Of a stretch of DNA of 64,000 nt, positions 21,801 to 33,800 are shown piece after piece. Origin of the DNA: Vicugna pacos (taxonomy: Eukaryota > Chordata > Mammalia > Artiodactyla > Camelidae). The notes under the pieces are model-generated. The model had not been told where the DNA came from. It searched no databases and was given only the letters and a program-made list of their open reading frames with translations. The stretch spans positions 12,367,984-12,431,983 of the forward strand of contig NC_132998.1 of the NCBI RefSeq assembly GCF_048564905.1. Reading direction: 5' to 3'. How positions within the stretch are numbered: the stretch's first letter is position 1; each line of letters opens with the position of its first letter. The position numbers and the translations under genes are program-made.

Positions 21801-24800
21801 GATCATTTCAATTTTCTAATCAATTAAATTTTTTGGGGCGGGGGAGGTAATTCAGTTTATTTATTTATTTTTAGAGGACATATGGGGGATTGAACCCAGG
21901 ACCTTGTGCATGCTAAGCATGTACTCTACTGCTTGAGCCATATCCTCCCCCAAAAGAGTATTTCTTACCATCTTCAGCTTTGGGGTAGTATCCCCATTTG
22001 TAAGAAGTCTCAATTATGGGCACAGAGAGTTTCAAATTAAATCAGATTGTTGTGGTTGTGTTTAATTCTTCTTGGGGAAACCTCTGGTTATATACTGAAA
22101 TTTAGTTAACTTGACTTTCTACTGATTCTCCAGAAATCAGTGACCTCCTACACTGAGCTGGTAGGTTATCTGATGACCCAGGAAGACAGGTGGTACATTT
22201 CCTTGAAACACTTCACCTTTCAGTTGAGAATTAAATTTTTACCCATTTGTTCATCTGTTCATTCTTCAACAGTTATTTATTGAGAGCTTAGTATATGTCA
22301 GATACCAAACTATATGAAGGATAAGAAAGTGACTAAGTCCTAGTCTACCCACCAGGAAGAGAGCAAGAAAACCAGTAGTTAAAATACAATGTAATAAATA
22401 TATGCACAAGGTTATGTTACAGGAGTTTGGAAAAGGTGAATTCAGTTTCCATTTAACAGTTGTTAACTGCAATATAGGCTTAATGTCCTACTAACAAACA
22501 CTTGTTTCTTGGACTATGAAGGGTGGTGGAAAAAAAAAAAACCTATTGAGAAAGCTTTTTGTTAACCTTTTCCTCTAATCCATCTCTTATTTGTCATGCA
22601 TGCATTAGTGTGTTTCTACTTTAACCAAATGCATTAAGTAGTATAATCACTCATCCATTTAAAAAAGATTAAATATGTTTAATGAAAGAAATGTATGTAT
22701 ATAGTTGGAAAAGGGATCAGTTCTTAAACAGTGAGTCTCAAGGACCTCCAACTGTTCTCCAGCCATACTTTGAAAATTGCTGCTCTATAGCAAATAAAAT
22801 ATTCATTAGCTACTGTATAATTAAGCTACAAATTAGAGTTAGTTTGTGTCTCTGAAGCATTTAAGTAATTCTTATTATCTCAAGATTTATTTCCCTTATA
22901 ATAAGGTAAGGTGTACCCAAGTAGGTTTATCAGATTGCACAGGTATTAGTTCTTAATTCTTTAAGCCCCTGTTATAGTCCTAAAGTGAAGATCACTTTGA
23001 TACAAGTGGGAGGAGTGAAGAACAGTTTGGTATAAATTCACAGTGTGTGTTTTGTCATGGCTTAGGATAGTATATGTCATAGAGGTTCTTTTAAGTCTGT
23101 TTCTGTTTTGTTTTAAGAGCAAATTTGCTAATTTAAAAAAATAGCCCTCAAAAAACCCTGCAAATTACTTACGCACAGACCATGCAAGAAATGTTGGATT
23201 TGGTGGTATAGGTGTCCTTGAGAAGTGCAGTACCTTGTACACAGCAAGCACATATGTGTACAACACATTGGCTTGTACGTAGCAAATCCTGTCCTCTTAA
23301 GAATTTACTCAGAAAAATACACTATGGATGCATATGTATAGGGAATATACCAAAAAAATGTGAAATTTAAGAAATGTACTTATTATTTTATTAAAAATAA
23401 CAATAGTAAACCTATTATTACATGTTAACATAAGTAACACATTTTTGAAAAATAATTTTCCAAACAAAAAATACTTAGTGAGAAGAGCATTGATTTTACA
23501 TTTTTGCAAATCCCTGTAATGTCTGGCTTAATAGAAGATAGCTAGATTATCCTTGCTGGCTTCTGCATTCAATTTTTGTGATACATTTTTATGGTTGAAG
23601 TATATAAATAAAAGCTGGCATTACATAGGTACATTATTGGAAGGGAGAAGTATTTTATCTTTGATACTACACCAAAACACAAGTAGTAGTTTCTTAAAGA
23701 TTGGCTGCATTGAAGAATCTGAAAATGAGATTTTCATTCATGTTAAAAATCCACTGGTCTGTCTAACACTTTGAATGGATGTCATGAATTGGTCGACTGA
23801 AAAATACTGGTTCACTAAGTTATCCAGATCTTCCAAAATGTCAGTACATTTCATTATACAATATTAAGAAATCATATAGTTAATCTCATCATCACAATCT
23901 CATCAGAAAAGTCTTGAAATATTGAGACATTGTCAAGCTCAAAGTTAAAGGTCTCTAAAATTCTAATTTTCACTTGAAAGCTTGAATTTTGTCATTGGCA
24001 ACAAAATTTGCTTTTTGAAGTGACAGGCTTATTTCACTCATTTTAAGAAAATGTTACCTAAATACCCAGTTCCTGAATAACCTTAGTTTTCTGTCAGTCA
24101 TTCTTTCAGGTAAAAATGGTATTCTGTGAAAAAAGTGATTTAGTTCAACATACAACTGAAACAGTCAAGCAAGAGCACTTCCTTGAGACCACTGTATCTT
24201 TTGGTATGCAGTAAAAGTCCTTTTTGTTTACCTCCCATTTTATCACAGAATACTTTTAAAATGTACTCAAGGGTTGGGATTTAATAAAATCAATGATTTG
24301 TATTGCTTCATCAGGGACATTCTTAAGTGAAATTGGCCTTTTTTTTCTTTCTTTTTTTTTTTATACTAAGAGGATACAGCAAGGTAGAATACAGTAACTA
24401 TTGCTACAGTTTGGTGCCACTGCCTTTGATTTGTCCTCAGAAACCAAAAGTTTTATCCAGCATTGCTTTGCATCATCATTGCAAATGTCAATAACATAAC
24501 AAGAAGGCAAATAATGCCTTAATATTGTTATGAAAATCGTTTTGATTTTTATGGATCCCCAGAGAGTATCTCATGGATGCTCTGGAGTCTTTGGACCATA
24601 CATTGTGGCCCTCTGCTATAGCTGAATAAGATCACCCAGGGTGAGTGTGTAGAGGAAGGTTAAGAATCTGCATGGAACCCTAGGAAACACTGTTTTAGGA
24701 AAAGGCAGTGGAAAAAGAAAGCCAAAAGAAAATAAAGAGGTGTGACAGCCATACAGTACTTGATAATGTCAGTAGTTAGCATTTAATAAATACTTACTTT

Positions 24801-27800
24801 GTCCCAGGGATTGTTCTAAGTACTAAACATTGAATCCTCATAGTAGCTTTATGAGGTAGGTAGACACTATTGTTATCCTCATTTTACAGATGAGAAAACT
24901 GAAGCAAAAAGAGAGTTAAGTTGTCCAAGATGACTCAACTAGGAGTGCATACCAAGAAGTCTAGTTCTACTTCTGGAGAGACAGAAAGAGAAAACTAGGA
25001 AGAATTTGACAGAAAGGAAGCTAAGAGAAAAGAGCATTTCAAGAGAGAGAGCATGCTCAATAATGTAAAATGGCACTGACTGGTCAGGTAAGATTTAGGC
25101 CTGAAAAGCATTTCATTTCAAAATAAGGAAATCATTGATGACTTTGGCAAGAGAAACTTCAGTGGAGTATAGGGACAGAAGCCAGATGAGAGAGGGAGGA
25201 GAGTTGAGGAATGACTGGCAGTTAGAAAAGTCATGAGGAGAGAACTTTTTCAAGAGCTTTAGTTGTGAGGTAGGTGAGAGACAGAGGGCGTGAGGGACAA
25301 GGAGAGCTATTTTAAGATGGGAAGAACTTGAGTGTGTTCAAAGTCTGATGAGAAGAAACAAGTAGAGAGTAAAGCTCAAGATAATAGGAAAAAAAAAAGA
25401 AATACATAGAATGAAATTTCTGATCAGGAAGAGAATGGATCTAAACCATAGGGATATTAGTTTTAGATAAAGTGGCTCTGATGGAGGAAGTTGAAGGCAT
25501 TCCCTTCTCAGCCAAGAATCTTGAGAGTCTTAGCTATTTTCACTTCTTTCTTCTCCTCATATTTTTCCCTGCTATAACTCACACTGTCTTTTAGAGTCTC
25601 TATGGGATTTCTTTGATGAAGGTTACAACTGGTCTCCAGATTGCCAAATCTAGTGGATATTGAAATCCTTGTCGTACTTGATTTCTGCCTCATTTGATAC
25701 AACTCCACCTCTGGCCTTCCTGTTCCCTAAATTCACCTTTTATGTTGGTGTTTCCCAGTATTCTGACTTTGATTTTCTTTCGGATTATGTTCATTTCTTA
25801 TATAGTCACATCCACCCTCACAATTTTAGCTACCACCTGTTTTCTCATTCTTTTATTCTTTCTCTTTTTTTTCTCAGATCTTTGTGTCTGTATATGTGTA
25901 TACATCTTACTCGAGCCCCTTTTTCAAGTTTATCTGCCTGCTAGACAGTTGCATTTCAGTGTTCCATAGGTACTTCAAATTCAGCACACACAACTCCATC
26001 TATGGCTCCTAAAAATTTGCTTTTCTTATCTTATTCTCCACTTTGTTGAAGGACCATAACCATAAATCAACTTAGTTTTCCAAGCCAGAAACATAGAAGG
26101 CACACCTGACTCTTCCTCTTCTTTTGCATCCTACATCTATCCAGTCACCAGGTTCTATCAATTTTATTTCTCAGCATCTCTTAAATCTAACATTTCCTTT
26201 CCATTTCTGTAGCCTTAGTTCAGCTCTTTATTACTTATAGCATTTTTTTTTTACAGTAGCCTAAAGCCTTACAGTAGCCCTCCACCAACTATACGATAAA
26301 GTTCAAGCTTAGCATAACATGCAAGGCACCTGTGATCTGGCCCCTTTACTTGTATAGTTTTTTCTCCTGACACAGTTGCCATCTCCACCCCTAGTTTTTA
26401 CATTCACAGTTCTCTAAGCACTTTCTTATCTTTGCTTTAGTACATGCTTATCCTTCTGCCTGAATGTCCTTTTTACTTTCTCCTCTTTCAGCTCTACAGA
26501 AGCCATGCACATTTTTTATGTGATTGGTTTATTAAGAATTCAGTTGTATACTATGTACAGAATAGATAAACAAGATAAACAAGGTCCTACTGTATAGCAC
26601 AGGGAACTATATTCAACAGCTTGTAGTAACCTGTAATGAAAAAGAATATACATATCTGAATCACTATGCTGTATACCAGAAACTAATACATTGTAAATTA
26701 ACTATAGTTCAATTTTTTTTAACATTAAAAAAAAAAGAATTTGATTGTAAAGGGAAAGGCCTTTCTGAATCTGTTTTCTGTGGGAATCTGCATTTGCCTC
26801 TAAACATGTCAGTTATCTTCTCTCCATGTTTATGTGTGTGTCTGGTGAAGGGGGGAAGCATTCGAGTTCAGAATATTTAGTTACTCAATACTCTTCACCT
26901 AATGCTATTCCATCCTCATCAGTCTGTATAAAATCTTTCTCTTTTAATTGTATTTTTCCTTTCTACATCCCATTTCCTGTTTCAGTTTCTTTGATGATTA
27001 TTTTTTATATATCAATTTTGACACTATATTTTTCCAGAAAATTTATCTAAGCCAGAGCTTCCCAACCCAATCATGTTGCTGCACACATAGAAAATAATAT
27101 GTGCATTCATAGTGAGGTATGTGAAGCCAAAGGTATAAGAGACTAAGGGTTTCTGGCTTCCATCATCTCATGGACCACCCTGAGAGTTAAAAGCAGTATC
27201 TCAGCATAAGTATAACTCATCTGTGTTACTTGCCATGATATACTAGTTGAGAAGCTTGATCTAGACGTTCAAATATATTTGTGTATATAGTTCATATCTG
27301 TCAGTGATGTTGCAACAGATCACAAAGATAGAATTGTTAGTATAGCTTGGTCTGAAAAAGCAAAGCAGTAAGTAATTTTGTCTTAATTAATGCAGGCTTA
27401 GGTTAGCTGCTGCCATGTATCTGGAGGGCAGGAAAGGGGCAGAATGAAATTATCTGTATAAAGCAGAGCAGATATATTACAATCAGGTTGGGTCACTAGA
27501 CTCGTGTTCCTGGAGTAGCAGGTGGAAAGGAGTAGCTTAACATTACAGACCACTAAATACCTACTTATTCAGATCTGCAGGCAAAGGGTAGTCTGGTCTT
27601 ACAAATTATTTTAAAACTTGGGCAACAAATTGATCCTGGAGAAGACAGAAAGCCATAAGATAAATGTGAGTTCTCAATGTTATCTGGTACCCCAGTTTTC
27701 AAACTATGATGTCAGGAATCCTTTGCACTATTAAAAATTATCAAAGACCCCAGACAGTTTTTGTTTATGTGGGTTATGTCTATCAATGTGTACTGATTTA

Positions 27801-30800
27801 GAAATTAAAATGGAAGAAATTTAAATGTATATTTATTAATTCATTTGTAAATAACAGTATATTGATGACTCACATTTTATGAAAAAACTGTTTACCAAAA
27901 CAAAAAAAGTGAGAAGAATAGCATTATTTTACATTTTTCCAAGTCTCATTAACATCTGGTGGCTGTGTTCTCACATCAGCTTCTGCATTGAGTCTGCTCC
28001 TATATGTCACATAAGCTGTGGACAATTCCACAGTACACTCGTGAGAGAATGAGAAAGAAGAAAATTGCTATGAAACTGCAGAATTATGGGAATAGTTTTG
28101 ACCTTGCAGAGCTCCTGAAAAAGATCGCTGAGATCCCTGGGAGTCTCCAGGCACACTTTGAGAAGTGCTGATCTAGTAGAAAGGATGAATGCTAGGCCCT
28201 TTGGAGTTTGACCTACTTAGATACCTATTTTTTAAGTTATACTAAATGCCAGGTGGATGATGTGGAATGAATACATGATTAAGTCTAAACTTTCTCCTAG
28301 TTTTGATTTGAAATTTTTTATCACAGAAAAATTCTTTTCCAATCATAAGCCCTTATTTATGGTTTTGTGCTTCATGCTGTAGCACAAAATCAGTACCCAA
28401 TAAATACTTGTCAAATGTATAAATTTCCTTACGGTCTGTACAGCTGTCACTGACTTGATGCCAGTAGCTTTCTGTCTTTCATTGAACTCTGTACTAATGA
28501 GGGCAGGATGTGAGCTTTTGACAACTCTAGGATAGTAAGTCTGCTCCAAAGTCCAGATAATAAAAAAATTATCTTGGCTTCACCCAAGTGAGCAGGGTAT
28601 AAACCCATCCCTGTTGTATGAAAGAGGGCTTTTTTCTCTTTTTTGCCTTGCTGGAGGTACCATCAGGGAGTACCCAGACTAAACTATCTGTTTCTAGTAA
28701 AAATAATAATAGCTGCCTTTTAATGAATGTTTACAAAGTGTCAGGTACTGAGTTAGGCATGCATCATGCCATTTCATCTTTAAAATAACCCAGTTAAGTA
28801 AATATTATCCTCACTATGTAGGTAACTTCCATAAAGTCTCTTAGCTGTTAAAATCTGTCTAACCCCAGGACCTTTAATCAACCTGACTGAATTGAGGAAG
28901 AGGCCTGGATTCAGGGGTAAGAGTAGGAATTGGAGAATCTGTTGTTTTTTTTTTTTTAATATGGTACATTTTTTACAATGAATGAACAATAATTGATACA
29001 TTATCACTGACTAACATCCATGTTTAAGATTTTCTTTGTTTTTTTAAATTTATTTTTGGTGGGGGGGTAGTTAGATTTATTTAATTTTTTTTTTTTAAGA
29101 AGAGATACTGGAGACTGAACCTAGGACCCCCTGTATGCTAAGCATGCACTCTACTGCTTGAGCTATACCTCACCCCTGGAGAAGCTGTTTTTTATTTTTG
29201 GATCTACCTCTTTATTCAGTTAATCTAGATGGAAGGAGATGGAGAAGACAGAGATGATTCAGTGCTTTTATTTCTGATACAGCACCAACTCTACAGCAGA
29301 GAATGACTGCCTTAATTACTCTTGGTTGCTAATCAATACTAGGTCTAAACTGCTCCAACAGAGCAAGGATGGAATTCACTAGACTGGTCTTATCAGTTAC
29401 TGAGCACAGAACCTTAGTGAATACAAAAGCAGTATTCTCTGTGTTCACGAGGAGTTTAAACATGATGGGGGTTTAAAATATTTGTACAAAGAATTTACAT
29501 ACCAAGAATATCTACTAGCATTGGCATTTGAATGAAACTTTTGTACTACCTGTGTAAAGGAGAGAAGAGAATGGGTTACAGATGTGGCCTACTTTGTGCT
29601 CTGAATAAATGTTTCCCCATGGCTCAGGGAAAGTGATAAAGGTAAAATAAATTTTCATAGGGGAAGATAATAAACAGAGTTTCTTATTCTCAGTCCCTCC
29701 CTTAGAGATAAATTCTGGATTTGGATGCAGATCAAGAAAATAGGTCAAGAGCACTCCATCTTACACCTCCCAGTTATGATTTCATCATAAGATTCCCTAA
29801 GATGCTAAGAGAGCTAAAACTGGTTTTGACTTATCCAGAAAGTGACTATATAAAGCTTTTCATGAGCAGATGCTCATGAAAATCTATGGTTGTGGAAGAG
29901 GGAGATCTTTCTTGAAGAACCAAGGAATAATTCCTCAATTTTCAAAGATCTAAAAGTTGGAAATTAATTATAGTCAATGATACCACCATGGATTCTCAGA
30001 AACAGAAAAAAACCTTGTACTTCATCTCATATAACCCCTCTTTTAGATGATGAAGCCAAAACCCAGGAGTTAAGAGACTGGGCCAAGTTTATATGACTTA
30101 TTAGTGGTAGATCTGGGACTAGAGTTGAGTACTAATAGGTAATTTCTTCTCACCACTCTTCCTAGTTTTCTGATGTCTTTCTTCAGAACTCCTGGAAGTT
30201 CAATTTCCATAATCTTTTGATTAGGTAGGAAGGTGACCACGACCCAGGATATTTGTATTAGGAAGAACTGAGGTTCTACTTTTCCCTCCAATTAAGATCT
30301 TCTTGATCTTTTGATGGAAGGGAAATTACCATTTACTAAGCACTTCCCTTGTGTCAGGGTCTTCATAATGTTGTTTCATTGAATACCTTCAAGATTCATG
30401 TAAACTAGACCTGCTTGTAACATTTTAATGAGCATAAGAAATCCCTGGGCATCTTGTTAATAATGCAAGATTTTGCTGAACTGGAATTCAAGATTCTGTG
30501 TTTCTGAAAATCAGCCTCCAGGGAAAGCTCCCAATGCTATTGATCTGTAGACCTTATGTAGCAAGGATGCTGATATTGTCTTCATTTTATGGATGAAAAA
30601 CTGAAGTTTACAGAGATTAAATAAGTTGCCCAAGTTACTACAGGCAGTAAATGGTAGACTAGTGATTTAATTTAGGTCTTTCTGACTCTAAAGCTCAAGA
30701 TATGGTAAGGGAAGCCAGGGGAAAAATGGAAAGAGAGCTTATGTCCCAATTATTTCCTCAACAGGTCACTTCTCAAGGGAGTCAATGGCAGAACCCAGGA

Positions 30801-33800
30801 CTAAACCAAAAAGTCCTGACTCCCAGCCAAGTGTTTCCCCCTTTTCCTCTTATCAGTCCCCTAATTAAGATCTTTGCTTCCTGCTTCACAAACTGTATTT
30901 AGAATTGGCTTTTGGGTTTTCTCCATTACAGGTTTATTGCCAAACCCTGTGCTCTCCATGTTGGCATCCAGGACAGTGGTCCTTATCAGGCCCAACCTAA
31001 TGCCATCCTTGAAAAGGTGTTCATATCTATTACCAAGGTAAGTGGGCAAAGAAACAGAGAGGAAGATTCATGTGGAGAGTTGCTCCATAGGGCAGGGGAG
31101 GATAGAGAGCAAGTATTTCCAAGGATAAGGACAGGCTGGGATGGTCTTTCACATTTAGATAGTCCGTATAGCTATTAGGAGAACTTTATCCACTCAGGGA
31201 GATGCCTTTGGGCCAGGATTCCCTTAAAGTAGTCAAGATATATACATCTGAGTTTTAGGCCTAGCAGCCACTGTCACCCCTCCTCCCCCAGACACACATC
31301 ACATTTTGATTTTGTTTTTCCCTGTTCCACCTCCTGTCATTACCTAGTTGCATAATCAAGATGGGGATGGTACTGATAGCCTTTGCAATATGGGTTTTTA
31401 ATACCATTTTTTACTCAGCTTGGGCTGAAGGGAGAAGACCAAACAAGGATGTGTATAAGTGAGTGGTAAAGGTCCTTGATGTGTGAAATAATACTTCTTA
31501 CTAAAAATGACTTTGAGGATGAAACATCATTTAAGCCACTGTAGTTACCACCCCTCTGTCACTCAGCTAGTCAAAGGGAAGTTTATGAGAAGTTTGAAGA
31601 GAAAGGGGTGTTCTGATCCTGGTCATACATCTACAGTATCCCGATGATAAACGGCTGGAAGGCCTGTCAAAGCAGCTGGACTGGGATATCCGAAAAATCC
31701 AATGCTGGTTTCGCCATCGGAGGAATCAGGACAAGCCCCCAACGCTCACTAAATTCTGTGAAAGCATGTAGGTGTGCAGAAGGAGGTGGGGAGTGAGGAG
31801 AAGGGTGGGGTAAGACTGGACTGAGGTTTTTTTTTTGGAAATCACTTCTCTTGCTAGGATAACAGTTGATCGATGTGGAGGGCTAACTCTATTACAGGCT
31901 GGAAAGAAGAGGACTGGAAGCCTGGTCACCCTTAGTTTCTTGGGACATGCTTGCCCCTAAGCTAGATGTAGTTCCATTTTGTTCCCATTTCCCAAATAAA
32001 TTAGGAGTGAATTCCTATACCTGTACTTACATAGGTAGTTATGCACACCCTTGTACACCTTGGTAGAGATAGCACCAGCTTGCTCTAAATTGACATTTTA
32101 GTGGGAAGCATCCTTTTTCTGGACATACTATAGTTCATTTCACTGGGTTTTTACTAACTATCCTTTTGGCACAGAGCACTGTATCACTGTGATGCAAAAA
32201 AAAAAAAATATTAGGCACTATCATCAGGGGGTCTGATATGGAAGGAAAGTTGATTAAACCAGTATACACTTGTGGAATCTATTTTAAACAGAGTCTGGAA
32301 AATTTTTTTGTTTTTTTTTTTGGCTTTTTAGGTAACAATATTTGTCCTTCTTATGGAAACTTACCTTGTTTCTTACCAGTAACTGTCTTATCCCCATACT
32401 GCTATCTTGACTCCTGTAGCTTCAAAGACTTTCTTTAGAGTGAATATTTATCTAACTTCTACTCCTTGCCCATCCAGGTGGAGATTCACTTTTTATTTAT
32501 GTATATTCTGCTACGGAATTAGATTTCTCTGGTCGGTGAGTCTGAACTTTCTCTGGTTCTCTGCTGGAGTCTAATCATGCCTACATCCCTAGAGATAAGA
32601 GTTAAATACTTTTAACCCCTCCTCCCCCTTGCTCCCTTTCCCTATGTGATGCTCAGATCCTAGGTTTATAAGCTAAATAGATTGTCTTCTGCCTGGGGCC
32701 TGACTTCAGTAACTTCATGACACTACTGTTTCTCTCTTAAATAATGCTAATAATAATAATATTGATTAAATCAGCATAGTATGCGATGGTTTACAAAGCA
32801 CTCCACAAAAGTTCTTTTCTTCCAAGGGGGAGACAGCTACAGATATGTAATCAGTAACTCATTAAACTGGGTAAAACAGGTGTTATTCCTGTTTTTCAGT
32901 TAATTGTCAAAGTCAGAGAAGAATTTCAGGCTTTTTGATTCATGATTCCATGTTTTTGTTTTTTTTTTTACTGTGCCACACTATTTTCCTCTAAATGAAA
33001 TAACTGAGGCTTCAAAATACATGAACCAAAAAGAGGCAGAACTGAAGGAAGAGAATAGACAAATGTATACAATCATAATTAGAGATTTTAATACTCTTAG
33101 TAATTGACTAAACCACTAGACAAAAAAAAAAAATCACTGAGGATGTGGAAGATTTAAGCAACATAGTCAATTTGGCCTATACCAACACCTGAAGAATATA
33201 TATAATTTTCAAGTACACATGGATGGATCATCAACTAAGACCATATGCTAGGCCATAAAATGTCTTAGCAAATTTTAAAATACTGTTCTCTGATTATAAT
33301 GGAATTAAAATAGAAATCAATAATAATAAGATGTATAGAAAATATTTGGAAGTTAAACAACTCTTCTAAATAACCCAAAGAGCAAATAAGAAATCACAAG
33401 GGAAATTAGAAAATGTTTTGAATTGAATGATGCTGAAAGTACAAAATACCAAAATTTGTGGGATACAGCTAAAGCATGCTTAACAGGAAATTTATAACTT
33501 TAAATGTTTATATTAGAAAAGAAAAGGGCTTTAAAATCAATGGAAAGATTTTTTTTAAGATCTGGAAAAAGAAGAGCAAAGTAAACCCAGAGTAAGTTAA
33601 AGGAAAGAAATAATTTAAAAACAAGCAAAAATTGTTAGACAAATAAAGGAGAAAATTAATAAAGCCAAAAGTTGGTTTTTTGAAGGTTTAATTAAAATCA
33701 ATAAACCCCTAGGGAAAAAAGAGAAAAATGATTAATAACAGGGAGAAGAAGCAGCTATCACTATAGATCTTGTGGACACTGAAAGACAATGTTATGGACA

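Larger units (their letters stand above)
15853..30931 (+). other. CERS5: CERS5 intron 1 (15.1 kb)
   Basis: No further exon recognised. It contains the 3' part of the CpG island, three camelid SINEs, two related inverted hAT segments, another hAT copy, MIR and L2 copies, an L1 3' end and a C-rich tract, all listed separately. About 15,970-17,900 and 20,240-21,760 look unique to me. Confidence 0.8.

Noticed and set aside
19952-23774. Two similar small proteins (62 and 73 codons, shared [11 protein letters not shown] motif) that might be a gene family
   Set aside because: They are antisense readings of the two inverted hAT arms. The likeness comes from the DNA repeat, not from selected coding.
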